Shown here: positions 1-7,775 of the stretch, one piece after another
How the letters are laid out: every line of letters begins with the position of its first letter
How positions within the stretch are numbered: position 1 is the first letter of the stretch
NCBI RefSeq assembly: GCF_900478135.1
Contig: NZ_LS483470.1
Coordinates: forward strand, 2,875,001-2,939,000
Direction of reading: 5' to 3'
DNA length: 64,000 nt
Source of the DNA: Leminorella richardii
Lineage (GTDB): Bacteria; Pseudomonadota; Gammaproteobacteria; Enterobacterales; Enterobacteriaceae
Program-made: the position numbers and the translations under genes
The notes under the pieces: generated by a model
What the model was told of the DNA's origin: nothing
Database searches by the model: none
The model's input: the letters and a program-made list of their open reading frames with translations, nothing else

Positions 1-373
1 TAAGCGCTTCTTTTGCCGACAGCAGCATTCCGGGTTCGGGCTTACGGCAGTCGCACTGCTGACGATATTCTTCAACGCTTCCCTCTGGGTGATGGGGGCA
101 GTAATAAATACCGTCCAGCTCTACACCCCTGTCAGCCAAAGACCAGTCCATCCATTCCGTCAGGGACAAGAACTGATCTTCTGTATATAAGCCTCTGGCA
201 ATACCCGACTGGTTTGTGACAACCACCAGCGCAAATCCCATCTTTTTCAATTCAAGGCAGGCTTCAATAACGCCGTCGATAAACTGAAACCGGTCCACTT
301 CATAGATATATCCATGATCGACATTGATGGTTCCATCCCGGTCAAGAAAGATTGCAGGAATACTATTTGCCAC
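1..373 (-). CDS. gmhB: D-glycero-beta-D-manno-heptose-1,7-bisphosphate 7-phosphatase, 3' end outside window
   Basis: HAD-superfamily phosphatase that removes the 7-phosphate of heptose bisphosphate during ADP-heptose synthesis for the LPS inner core (cytoplasmic). About 124 codons are visible. The GTG start at 373 follows a GAGGGGG ribosome site. The product begins VANSIPAIFLDRDGTIN, so the HAD nucleophile motif DRDGT is present, followed by the motif-II region VVTNQSGIARG and the family's zinc-type cysteine cluster region (YYCPHHPEG, CDCRKPEPGM). It is divergent from metN as in E. coli. hldE, which acts in the same pathway, lies at about 50 kb in this window. Nothing looks broken; the C-terminus is simply cut by the window edge. 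Confidence 0.93.
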   Translation of the reverse strand, partial: MANSIPAIFLDRDGTINVDHGYIYEVDRFQFIDGVIEACLELKKMGFALVVVTNQSGIARGLYTEDQFLSLTEWMDWSLADRGVELDGIYYCPHHPEGSVEEYRQQCDCRKPEPGMLLSAKEAL

Positions 374-464
374 GGGACCCCCTCTAATGGCCTATAACTG
401 ACTGTGATAGGGCTGATTTTACCCCCAGTGTGCACTTTTCGATAGTTCTAAAATGATTTGACTT

Positions 465-480
465 AGACGTCTAGACGCCT
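465..480. promoter_or_regulatory. Tandem MetJ (met box) operator
   Basis: Two adjacent 8-mers, AGACGTCT (465-472, perfect consensus) and AGACGCCT (473-480, one mismatch), lie about 95 bp upstream of metN. MetJ binds tandem AGACGTCT boxes with S-adenosylmethionine as corepressor, and metNIQ is a known MetJ target in enterics. Repression of the importer by methionine sufficiency is inferred. Confidence 0.85.
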
Positions 481-575
481 TAGCATCCATTTAATCACTC
501 GGCCTAGGCCGGGTTTTCTTTATATTGTCGATCGCTTGAATCTACGGCGTTCGTAATAACAGCAGCAAACAGAAA

Positions 576-1607
576 ATGATTAAACTTCATAACATTACAA
601 AGGTTTTTCACTTAAAGGGTCGGACGATAGACGCCCTTTCCGGCGTGAGTCTACACGTTCCTGCGGGGCAAATATACGGCGTTATCGGGGAATCCGGCGC
701 GGGTAAAAGCACGCTCATTCGCTGCGTTAACCTGCTCGAGCGACCAACCTCGGGTCAGGTCTTAGTGGATAATCAGGATTTAACCAATTTGCCTCCCAGC
801 GAGCTAACCAAAGCGCGCCGGCAGATGGGAATGATCTTTCAGCACTTTAACCTGCTCTCTTCACGCACCGTCTTTGGTAACGTCGCCCTGCCTCTTGAGC
901 TGGACAGCACGCCCACAGACGTTAGGAATAAGCGAGTAGAAGAGCTTCTGGCTCTGGTTGGACTTTCAGACAAGCGCGATGCCTATCCTGCAAACCTGTC
1001 AGGGGGCCAGAAGCAGCGCGTTGCTATTGCCCGCGCGCTGGCAAGCAACCCTAAAGTGCTGCTGTGTGATGAAGCCACCAGCGCGCTGGATCCGGCAACC
1101 ACGCGCTCCATTCTTGAATTGCTTAAGGATATTAACCGCCGTCTGGGATTAACCATCCTGCTTATTACCCACGAAATGGATGTCGTTAAGCGCATCTGCG
1201 ATCAGGTCGCAGTTATCAGCGGCGGCAAGCTTATTGAGCAGGATACGGTCAGCGCCATGTTCTCTCACCCGAAAACGCCGCTAGCACAGCAGTTTATTCA
1301 GTCAACGCTGCATTTGGACATTCCAGACGACTACTCAGAGCGCCTGAAGCCAGAGCAGCAGGAAAATACTCATCCTCTGCTTCGCCTAGAGTTCACCGGC
1401 CAGTCAGTCGATGCTCCGCTGCTGTCAGAAGTGGCTCGCCGCTATAACATTAATAACAACATTATCAGCGCCCAGATGGATTACGCCGGTGGCGTAAAGT
1501 TTGGCATTATGCTGACCGAGATCCACGGCACCAAAGAAGATACCGCTGCCGCCGTTACGTTTTTACAAGAGCACCACGTGAAAGTTGAGGTACTAGGCTA
1601 TGTCTGA
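576..1607 (+). CDS. metN: Methionine ABC importer ATP-binding protein MetN
   Basis: ATPase of the D/L-methionine importer MetNIQ, on the cytoplasmic face of the inner membrane. At 343 aa it has the family length. Walker A is GESGAGKST (residues 38-46), the ABC signature is LSGGQKQR (about 140), and Walker B is VLLCDEATSALDP (about 160). The C-terminal hundred residues form the NIL (ACT-like) domain that binds methionine and trans-inhibits transport. The stop overlaps the start of metI by 8 bp, so the two are translationally coupled. Expression is probably repressed by MetJ through the tandem met boxes at 465-480. Confidence 0.97.
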   Translation: MIKLHNITKVFHLKGRTIDALSGVSLHVPAGQIYGVIGESGAGKSTLIRCVNLLERPTSGQVLVDNQDLTNLPPSELTKARRQMGMIFQHFNLLSSRTVFGNVALPLELDSTPTDVRNKRVEELLALVGLSDKRDAYPANLSGGQKQRVAIARALASNPKVLLCDEATSALDPATTRSILELLKDINRRLGLTILLITHEMDVVKRICDQVAVISGGKLIEQDTVSAMFSHPKTPLAQQFIQSTLHLDIPDDYSERLKPEQQENTHPLLRLEFTGQSVDAPLLSEVARRYNINNNIISAQMDYAGGVKFGIMLTEIHGTKEDTAAAVTFLQEHHVKVEVLGYV

Positions 1608-2253
1608 AGCCATGATGAAATTAATGCTGCAGGCGACCGGTGAAACGATCGTAATGACCTTTGCCTCTGGCTTTTTCGGATTTTTACTTGGCCTTCCTGC
1701 TGGCGTGCTGCTTTACGTCACTCGCCCAGGACAGATCCTTGAAAACGCCGTGCTTTACCGCAGCCTTTCCGCCGTTATCAACGTGCTGCGCTCAATTCCG
1801 TTTATTATCCTGATTGTTTGGATTATTCCTTTTACGACGCTTATCGTCGGTACTTTTATCGGCCTAAAGGCCGCTCTAGTACCGCTCAGCATCGGAGCTG
1901 CGCCGTTTATTGCCCGTATGGTAGAAAACTCGCTGTTGGAAATTCCCACTGGCCTGATTGAAGCCGCGCGCGCCATGGGCGCCACGCCGATGCAAATAAT
2001 CAATAAAGTGCTGCTGCCAGAAGCCCTGCCGGGCCTAATCAACAGTGCGACAATTACGCTGATAACGCTACTCGGCTATTCCGCTATGGCGGGTGCAGTT
2101 GGCGCAGGCGGTCTGGGTCAGCTAGGCTATCAGTACGGCTACGTTCGGTATGACGGCACGGTCATGAATACCGTTTTGATCTTGCTGGTTATTTTAGTGT
2201 ATATCATTCAGTTTAGTGGCGATCGTATCGTTAAAGCCGTTACCCACAAGTAG
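1600..2253 (+). CDS. metI: Methionine ABC importer permease MetI
   Basis: Inner-membrane permease of MetNIQ, 217 aa, the usual length. It has about five hydrophobic segments and the BPD-transport EAA loop near residues 125-145 (EAARAMGATPMQII), the coupling helix that contacts MetN. The start ATG lies inside the last codons of metN (8-bp overlap). metQ follows after a 61-bp gap, so the three genes form one operon. Confidence 0.97.
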   Translation: MSEAMMKLMLQATGETIVMTFASGFFGFLLGLPAGVLLYVTRPGQILENAVLYRSLSAVINVLRSIPFIILIVWIIPFTTLIVGTFIGLKAALVPLSIGAAPFIARMVENSLLEIPTGLIEAARAMGATPMQIINKVLLPEALPGLINSATITLITLLGYSAMAGAVGAGGLGQLGYQYGYVRYDGTVMNTVLILLVILVYIIQFSGDRIVKAVTHK

Positions 2254-2314
2254 CGGTTTTAACAAGAATAAATCAGGCTGCTTGCAGCACACTGTTAACA
2301 GAGAGAGAGAAAGT

Positions 2315-3130
2315 ATGACATTCAAATTTAAAACGTTTGCCGCTGTCGGCGCCCTTATTGGTTCTCTCGCCCTAGCGGGATGTGGTCAAGAAGATAAAAA
2401 CCCCAACCACATAAAAGTCGGCGTTATCGTTGGCTCCGAGCTGAAAGTGGCTGAAGTCGCTAAGCAAGTCGCTAAAGACAAATACGGCCTAGACGTTGAG
2501 CTGGTTACCTTCAACGACTACGTACTGCCGAACGAAGCGCTGAGCAAAGGCAACATCGACGTTAACGCCTTCCAGCACAAGCCTTATCTGGATCAGCAGA
2601 TGAAAGAACGCGGCTATAAGCTGACCGTTGTTGGCAATACGTTCGTTTATCCGATCGCGGCCTACTCCAAAAAAATCAAAACGATGGATGAGCTACAGGA
2701 CGGCGCACAAATCGCTATTCCTAACGACCCTACCAATATGGGCCGCTCACTGCTGCTGCTGCAAAAGCAGGGTCTTCTTAAGCTGAAAGACGGCGTCGGC
2801 CTGATGCCTACGCCGCTGGACATCATTGAAAACCCAAGAAACTTCAAGATTGTCGAGCTGGAAGCCCCTCAACTACCGCGCGCGCTTGATGATAACCAAA
2901 TCACTTTGGCTATCATCAATACAGCTTACTCTAGCCAGATCGGCCTGACGCCAACCAAAGACGGCATCTTCGTTGAAGATAAAGAGTCTCCTTACGTCAA
3001 CATCATTGTTTCTCGTGAAGACAACAAAGACTCTGAAGCCGTGAAGAAATTCGTTCAGGCTTTCCATTCTGATGAAGTGGCTCAGGCCGCTAACGTTGAA
3101 TTCAAAGGCGGCGCAATCAAGGGCTGGTAA
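2315..3130 (+). CDS. metQ: Methionine-binding lipoprotein MetQ
   Basis: Substrate-binding lipoprotein that delivers methionine to MetNI in the periplasm. The reading frame is open further upstream, but the ATG at 2315 is the sensible start: it gives 271 aa, the E. coli length, and places a lipoprotein signal directly at the N-terminus (MTFKFKTFAAVGALIGSLAL then the lipobox LAGC). The mature part is an NlpA/MetQ domain (IKVGVIVGSELKVAEVAK; FNDYVLPNEALSKGNIDVNA). A purine-rich GAGAGAGAAAG ribosome site precedes the start. A strong hairpin terminator follows the gene. Confidence 0.96.
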   Translation: MTFKFKTFAAVGALIGSLALAGCGQEDKNPNHIKVGVIVGSELKVAEVAKQVAKDKYGLDVELVTFNDYVLPNEALSKGNIDVNAFQHKPYLDQQMKERGYKLTVVGNTFVYPIAAYSKKIKTMDELQDGAQIAIPNDPTNMGRSLLLLQKQGLLKLKDGVGLMPTPLDIIENPRNFKIVELEAPQLPRALDDNQITLAIINTAYSSQIGLTPTKDGIFVEDKESPYVNIIVSREDNKDSEAVKKFVQAFHSDEVAQAANVEFKGGAIKGW

Positions 3131-3167
3131 GAAATTCCCTGACTGACGCACGTTCTCAGAATATACT

Positions 3168-3195
3168 AAGGCAGATTGATATATCTGCCTTTTTT
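3168..3195 (+). terminator. Rho-independent terminator of metNIQ
   Basis: AGGCAGAT (3169-3176) pairs with ATCTGCCT (3183-3190) around a 6-nt loop, followed by a T run to 3195. It lies 38 bp after the metQ stop. Confidence 0.9.
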
Positions 3196-3260
3196 ATTGG
3201 CTCGCGGGCTCTGTAATATCCCGCGATGTGCAGCCTATGAATAACGAGTAAGGAAATGCT

Positions 3261-3599
3261 ATGCGAATTCTCTCTTTCTGCCTGCTTGCCCTTCTGCTAG
3301 GAGGCTGCGCTCAGCAGACTTCACAGCAGCACGTTGAACCCGTTAAACTTTATAAAACTGAAGCGGAGCTGTCCGGCGCGCAGTTTCAGGAACTGGGGCT
3401 GGTTTCCGGCGATGCCTGCCAGTTTACCGCTCAGGACTCTCCGCCAAGCATTACTGCCGCAATGCTAGATATGCAAAAGCGCGCTGCCTATAAGGACGCC
3501 AACGCGGTGCTCCTTCACCGCTGTGAAATGATGTCCTCCGCTCCCGGCTGCTACCAAACCGCCGTTTGTGAAGGCACGGCACTGCGCGTTGCATTTTAA
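3261..3599 (+). CDS. rcsF: Outer-membrane lipoprotein RcsF, Rcs stress sensor, short-linker form
   Basis: Senses outer-membrane/LPS and peptidoglycan stress and relieves IgaA inhibition of the Rcs phosphorelay. The signal peptide ends in lipobox LGGC (lipidated Cys16). The folded domain keeps four cysteines (SGDAC, LHRC, PGC, AVC), as in E. coli RcsF where they form two disulfides. The protein is 112 aa against 134 in E. coli. The difference lies almost entirely in the linker: about 11 residues (AQQTSQQHVEP) separate the lipidated Cys from the VKLYKT segment, against about 32 proline-rich residues in E. coli. It overlaps trmO by one base (TAATG). Confidence 0.93.
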   Translation: MRILSFCLLALLLGGCAQQTSQQHVEPVKLYKTEAELSGAQFQELGLVSGDACQFTAQDSPPSITAAMLDMQKRAAYKDANAVLLHRCEMMSSAPGCYQTAVCEGTALRVAF

Positions 3600-4306
3600 T
3601 GGCGCCTCTGTCGCTGACGCCAATCGGCGTCATCCGCTCGCCCTATAAAGAAAAATTCGCCGTTCCTCGCCAGCCCGGGCTGGTAGAGGACGGTACCGGC
3701 GAACTGCACCTTCTGCCGCCTTACGCACAGGCCGAGGCGGTACGAGGCCTAGAGCAGTTTAGCCACATCTGGATCCTGTTTATTTTTCACCAGACAAAAG
3801 ACGGTGGCTGGCGGCCAACGGTTCGCCCTCCCAGACTGGGTGGAAATGCCCGCATGGGCGTCTTTGCCACCCGTTCAACCTTCCGCCCCAATCCTATCGG
3901 AATGTCGCTGGTTGAACTTAGAGGCGTACGCCAGCAGGAAGGAAGAGTTATCCTTGAGCTTGGCAGCCTCGATCTGGTTGACGGTACGCCCGTCGTGGAC
4001 ATCAAGCCCTACCTTCCCTTTGCAGAAAGCCTGCCTCACGCCCACGCAGGTTTTGCTCAAGAGGCTCCACAGGCCGATATGCCAGTTCGTTTTTCACCCG
4101 ACGCTCAACAGGTTCTACAGCGAGAAACCCAGCGATACCCGCATCTTGAGCGATTTATCACTCAGGTTCTGGCACAGGATCCCCGCCCGGCCTATCGTCA
4201 GAAAGATCGGGAAGCGCGGGAATTCGCCGTCCATCTGTTGGACTTCAACGTACGCTGGCGGGTTGAAAACGGTGAAACCTGCGTCGTCGCCCTTGATAAA
4301 AGATAG
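3599..4306 (+). CDS. trmO: tRNA (N6-threonylcarbamoyladenosine37-N6)-methyltransferase TrmO
   Basis: SAM-dependent methylation of t6A37 to m6t6A in certain tRNAs (TsaA/YaeB family, cytoplasmic). At 235 aa it equals the E. coli protein. The N-terminal UPF0066 beta-barrel contains PIGVIRSPYKEKFAVPRQPG, GARMGVFATRS-like (here NARMGVFATRSTFRPNPIG, residues about 83-101) and DLVDGTPVVDIKPYLPF. The C-terminal part is the smaller TrmO_C domain. The ATG overlaps the rcsF stop as TAATG, indicating coupling with rcsF, the same order as in E. coli. Confidence 0.95.
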   Translation: MAPLSLTPIGVIRSPYKEKFAVPRQPGLVEDGTGELHLLPPYAQAEAVRGLEQFSHIWILFIFHQTKDGGWRPTVRPPRLGGNARMGVFATRSTFRPNPIGMSLVELRGVRQQEGRVILELGSLDLVDGTPVVDIKPYLPFAESLPHAHAGFAQEAPQADMPVRFSPDAQQVLQRETQRYPHLERFITQVLAQDPRPAYRQKDREAREFAVHLLDFNVRWRVENGETCVVALDKR

Positions 4307-4381
4307 AAATTCCTGCATCTCTCTTTTGGCAAGCCTGCGTCGCTGATACACTAACCCCCTTTTAAAAATTGAATCGATTTC

Positions 4382-4416
4382 CTTCCACCACCGCTGAGTT
4401 GGTAGGTGGAAGCGGT
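4382..4416 (+). promoter_or_regulatory. Hairpin in the proS leader
   Basis: CTTCCACC (4382-4389) is complementary to GGTGGAAG (4405-4412), and the adjacent ACCGCT (4390-4395) to AGCGGT (4411-4416). The two pairings share bases 4411-4412, so they are partly exclusive. The structure lies about 40 nt before the proS start and has no T run, so it is not a terminator. A role in proS control is only a possibility. Confidence 0.35.
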
Positions 4417-4453
4417 AACCTGACGTTTATCGTTTATATGGAAGCACTACACC

Positions 4454-6175
4454 ATGCGCACTAGTCAATACCTGCTCTCTACACTGAAAGAGACACCTGC
4501 CGACGCAGAAGTTATCAGCCACCAGCTTATGCTGCGCGCTGGGATGATCCGCAAACTGGCCTCTGGCCTGTACACCTGGCTGCCTACCGGCCTACGCGTT
4601 CTGAATAAGGTGGAAGCCATCGTTCGCGAAGAGATGAACAACGCCGGCGCCATCGAAGTTTCGATGCCGGTCGTTCAACCGGCAGATCTGTGGCAGGAGA
4701 GCGGGCGCTGGGAGCAGTATGGACCTGAGCTTCTGCGCTTTGTCGATCGCGGCGAGCGCCCTTTTGTACTTGGGCCGACTCACGAAGAGGTGATCACCGA
4801 TCTGGTGCGCAATGAAATCAGCTCCTATAAGCAGCTACCGCTGAACTTTTATCAAATCCAGACCAAGTTCCGCGACGAAGTGCGCCCTCGCTTTGGCGTC
4901 ATGCGCTCTCGTGAGTTCATCATGAAGGATGCCTACTCCTTCCACACCACTCAGGAATCGCTACAGGTCACCTACGACAAGATGTACGACGCCTACAGCA
5001 AGATCTTCACCCGCATGGGTCTGGACTTCCGCCCAGTGTTGGCGGATACGGGCTCTATCGGCGGTAGTTCTTCTCACGAGTTTCAGGTACTGGCCGGCAG
5101 CGGTGAAGACGACATCGTGTTTTCCACCGGCTCCGACTACGCCGCCAACATCGAGCTGGCCGAAGCGGTCGCGCCTAGCGCCCCTCGCGCCGAGCCTGCG
5201 GAAGAAATGCGCTTGGTTGATACACCGAATGCCAAAACCATCGCCGAGCTGGTTGAACAGTTCAACCTGCCGGTAGAAAAAACCGTAAAAACCCTGATCG
5301 TCCACGCGGCTGAAGAGAGCGGCCATCAGCTTATCGCTCTGCTCGTTCGCGGCGATCACGAGCTGAACGAAGTTAAAGCCCAGAACCTGCCGCAGGTGGC
5401 AAGCCCTCTGGAATTCGCCGGGGAAGAAGAGATCCGCGCAGCCATTGGCGCGGGCCCTGGTTCACTTGGCCCGGTTAATATGCCGCTACCGATTATTGTT
5501 GACCGCTCCGTCGCGGCCATGAGCGACTTTGGCGCCGGCGCTAACGTTGACGGTAAACACTACTTCGGCATCAACTGGCAGCGCGATCTGCCGCTGCCTA
5601 CCGTTGCCGATATCCGCAACGTCGTCGTTGGCGACGCCAGCCCTGACGGCAAAGGCACGCTGCTTATCAAGCGCGGTATCGAAGTGGGTCACATCTTCCA
5701 ACTGGGTACCAAATACTCAGAAGCGATGAAGGCTACGGTTCAGGGCGAAGACGGCCGCAACATTACTATGACCATGGGCTGTTACGGCATTGGAGTGACT
5801 CGCGTTGTCGCGGCGTCTATTGAGCAAAATCACGACGAGCGCGGCATCATTTGGCCTGACGCCATCGCACCGTTCGAAGTGGTTATCATCCCAATGAACA
5901 TGCACAAGTCCTTCCGCGTGCAGGAAGTAGCAGAGTCACTGTACAACACCCTGAAAGCCAACGGTGTTGACGTTCTGCTGGACGACCGTAAAGAGCGCCC
6001 GGGCGTAATGTTCGCTGATATGGAGCTGATCGGGGTTCCTCATACTGTCGTTATCGGCGATCGCAACCTCGATAACAACGAGCTGGAATACAAGAACCGC
6101 CGCGTTGGTGAAAAGCAGATGATCAAGAGCGACGACATCGTCTCCTTCCTGCTTTCTCAGATTAAGCGAGCTTAA
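4454..6175 (+). CDS. proS: Prolyl-tRNA synthetase
   Basis: Class IIa synthetase that charges tRNA-Pro with proline in the cytoplasm. It has 573 aa (E. coli 572). The N-terminal catalytic part has motif 1 (EEMNNAGAIEVSMPVVQPADLW), motif 2 (FYQIQTKFRDEVRPRFGVMRSREF, residues about 137-160) and motif 3 (GCYGIGVTRVVAA, about 443). The middle, roughly residues 230-400, is the YbaK-like editing insertion that hydrolyses Ala-tRNA-Pro, which marks the bacterial long form. The C-terminus is the anticodon-binding domain (VDVLLDDRKERPGVMFADMELIG). A strong terminator follows. Confidence 0.98.
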   Translation: MRTSQYLLSTLKETPADAEVISHQLMLRAGMIRKLASGLYTWLPTGLRVLNKVEAIVREEMNNAGAIEVSMPVVQPADLWQESGRWEQYGPELLRFVDRGERPFVLGPTHEEVITDLVRNEISSYKQLPLNFYQIQTKFRDEVRPRFGVMRSREFIMKDAYSFHTTQESLQVTYDKMYDAYSKIFTRMGLDFRPVLADTGSIGGSSSHEFQVLAGSGEDDIVFSTGSDYAANIELAEAVAPSAPRAEPAEEMRLVDTPNAKTIAELVEQFNLPVEKTVKTLIVHAAEESGHQLIALLVRGDHELNEVKAQNLPQVASPLEFAGEEEIRAAIGAGPGSLGPVNMPLPIIVDRSVAAMSDFGAGANVDGKHYFGINWQRDLPLPTVADIRNVVVGDASPDGKGTLLIKRGIEVGHIFQLGTKYSEAMKATVQGEDGRNITMTMGCYGIGVTRVVAASIEQNHDERGIIWPDAIAPFEVVIIPMNMHKSFRVQEVAESLYNTLKANGVDVLLDDRKERPGVMFADMELIGVPHTVVIGDRNLDNNELEYKNRRVGEKQMIKSDDIVSFLLSQIKRA

Positions 6176-6190
6176 TCACCCCTTCAGATA

Positions 6191-6221
6191 AAGCGCGCCT
6201 TTTTTGGCGCGCTTTTCTTTT
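6191..6221 (+). terminator. Rho-independent terminator of proS
   Basis: AAGCGCGCC (6191-6199) pairs with GGCGCGCTT (6206-6214) across a six-T loop, followed by TTCTTTTG. It lies 15 bp after the proS stop. Confidence 0.92.
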
Positions 6222-6446
6222 GTCTCGACCTGCTATCTCAACGTCTATCCGACTAGTGTTCGCGCCTACGGCCCCCACTGTTAACTCCCTTTCCACACGT
6301 CTTCGCTGTTAAACCCTCGCGCCCTTACCAAGTGTAAAAATACAGAAAATCACGTTAGCTTTTCGAAAAGCGAGTTGTATTGATACTCCTGCTCGCTATG
6401 TTAGCTGCATAACACACTCTTTTATCAAAGATAAAAAGGACATCTT

Positions 6447-6698
6447 ATGAAGCTGAAAACTCTCGCGATTGGATTCTTAAGCGCCATCATTATGGTAGGA
6501 AGCCTAAGCGGCTGCTCGTCACGGCATCATCATGACTCTCACAGAGGCCACGGTAACAGTCACGGCAAACAGATGCACAGTCAAGACAAGCGCCCGGGCT
6601 CGGGAGATAGCTCAAAGGGCTATAGCCATATGGGAAACAAGAAGCCCTCGTCAAACCAAGGGCCTTCTGGCGGGCACAGGCCAAACGGCAGACGCTAG
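6447..6698 (+). CDS. Small His/Gly/Ser-rich lipoprotein, function unknown
   Basis: Eighty-three residues. A clear lipoprotein signal (MKLKTLAIGFLSAIIMVGSL, lipobox LSGC) is followed by a low-complexity hydrophilic tail rich in His, Gly, Ser and Lys (RHHHDSHRGHGNSHG near the N-terminus, PSGGHRPNGRR at the end). An AAAAAGGA ribosome site precedes the ATG. It occupies the place where E. coli carries nlpE. I do not recognise the family. Clustered histidines could bind metal ions in the periplasm, but that is inference from composition only. A hairpin with weak T tail follows. Confidence 0.7.
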   Translation: MKLKTLAIGFLSAIIMVGSLSGCSSRHHHDSHRGHGNSHGKQMHSQDKRPGSGDSSKGYSHMGNKKPSSNQGPSGGHRPNGRR

Positions 6699-6708
6699 CC
6701 CCCTCAGC

Positions 6709-6750
6709 GCGGCCTCAGCTAATCTTGTTCAACAGGCTGAGGTCGCTTTA
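6709..6750 (+). terminator. Probable terminator after the His-rich lipoprotein gene
   Basis: GCGGCCTCAGC (6709-6719) pairs with GCTGAGGTCGC (6736-6746) with one G-T pair, then TTTAA. The T tail is short, so activity is uncertain. Confidence 0.55.
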
Positions 6751-6785
6751 ATACCTCTTTTCAACACGACCAGCGAACTGCCGTA

Positions 6786-7529
6786 TCAGCGAACCGCATC
6801 ATTCAGCAGCACGCGCCGAGCGCCGATATAGCGTTCCTGCCAGTAGTCGTCGCCTAATCGACTTATCTGAATATCCTTTCCGGTACGCGGCGCCTGAATA
6901 AACTCTCCCCCGCCCAGATAAACGCCAACGTGATCGGCGTGTTCTGTCCCTCTGCCGTGCGTGTGAAAGAAGACGAGGTCTCCAGCATTCAGTTCGGTTT
7001 TCCCTACCCGCTTCGCCTTTTGGGAAGGCATGTGGTACATGCTGTTAGCCGTTCTTGGCAGCGTTGACTTCAGCTTATCCCGATAGGCATAGTTTACCAG
7101 CCCACTGCAGTCAAAGCCGGTTATTGGCGACTCGCCGCCATAGCGGTAGGGTTTTCCCAGTTGCTTCATCAGTTTGGACACAACCCCCTGCCTCACGGTC
7201 TGAAGTCGGTCTTTTGGCTGCATACTCTTCGAAGCAGATGCTAGGCTAAGCGGGGCTGCGCGCATCGTTTTTAGAGGATGAGTTTTTAGAGGATGAGCCT
7301 TTACTTGTGCCACCTTTCGCCCGTCCGTCCGCATCCCGGCATCCTTTTTACGCTTCTGGCTCCCCTTACTTTGGGCCTTGGCGGTCACTGGAGGCTTTAC
7401 AAACTTCTGGTGCCCCGCCGCGCTGGCACAAGAAGAGAAAAACAGCAAAGCCATCGCAAAGCATACAGCCGCCTGCCAGAAGAGACTAAAAAAGGTGTCA
7501 GAGCGTGTTTGTAGGTAAGTCGTCATCAT
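6786..7529 (-). CDS. mepH: NlpC/P60 peptidoglycan D,D-endopeptidase, MepH-like
   Basis: Predicted murein endopeptidase cleaving D-Ala-mDAP cross-links to allow sacculus growth. The C-terminal NlpC/P60 domain aligns well with E. coli MepH (YdhO): GKPYRYGGESPITGFDCSGL with catalytic Cys141, ADHVGVYLGGGEFIQAPRTG with catalytic His, and a matching end (YWQERYIGARRVL). The N-terminus has a hydrophobic export signal (FWQAAVCFAMALLFFSSCASAA), then about 75 Lys/Ala-rich residues containing an in-frame duplication (KAHPL-KTHPL). The start is uncertain: ATG at 7529 gives 247 aa; an upstream in-frame TTG at 7565 is less likely. It converges on the lipoprotein gene. Confidence 0.85.
   Translation of the reverse strand: MMTTYLQTRSDTFFSLFWQAAVCFAMALLFFSSCASAAGHQKFVKPPVTAKAQSKGSQKRKKDAGMRTDGRKVAQVKAHPLKTHPLKTMRAAPLSLASASKSMQPKDRLQTVRQGVVSKLMKQLGKPYRYGGESPITGFDCSGLVNYAYRDKLKSTLPRTANSMYHMPSQKAKRVGKTELNAGDLVFFHTHGRGTEHADHVGVYLGGGEFIQAPRTGKDIQISRLGDDYWQERYIGARRVLLNDAVR
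7267..7296. repeat. Tandem 15-bp duplication inside the mepH-like gene
   Basis: GTTTTTAGAGGATGA occurs twice in direct succession (7267-7281, 7282-7296). It adds five residues (HPLKT/HPLKA) in the low-complexity linker and keeps the frame. Confidence 0.95.
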
Positions 7530-7720
7530 AAGTGAGTGTGAAGCGCTCGGTGTAAGATTAGCCAAAAGTATTCATTCTAGTTTATTCAGAAGCACTTTAT
7601 TGAAAACGACTTTTTTGTAACGCAGCCCCCAATAAAAATAACAGGATATGTCAAAGCGTAACCCTACAGGTAAAAGGGCAATGCTTTGCTCAGCTACGTT
7701 GTCACCGGTAGAAAACGCCC

Positions 7721-7754
7721 ATAAAAAAACGCCGGGCTGTTTTTCCCGGCGTTT
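7721..7754 (-). terminator. Rho-independent terminator of the MFS transporter gene
   Basis: A ten-base stem AAACGCCGGG (7727-7736) / CCCGGCGTTT (7745-7754). Read on the minus strand it is followed by seven T. It lies just downstream of the transporter stop at 7776. Confidence 0.9.
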
Positions 7755-7775
7755 CTCACTCAAGCAACAGTCGTG

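Noticed and set aside
247..435. 62-codon minus-strand frame overlapping gmhB
   Set aside because: It is in a different frame from gmhB, which has the right motifs and its own GTG start.
500..511. CGGCCTAGGCCG palindrome followed by GGTTTTCTTT upstream of metN
   Set aside because: It looks terminator-like, but no loop remains unless the stem is cut to four bases, so a functional terminator is unlikely.
7572..7763. 63-codon minus-strand frame between mepH and the MFS gene
   Set aside because: It runs through the strong terminator of the MFS gene and has no recognisable protein features.
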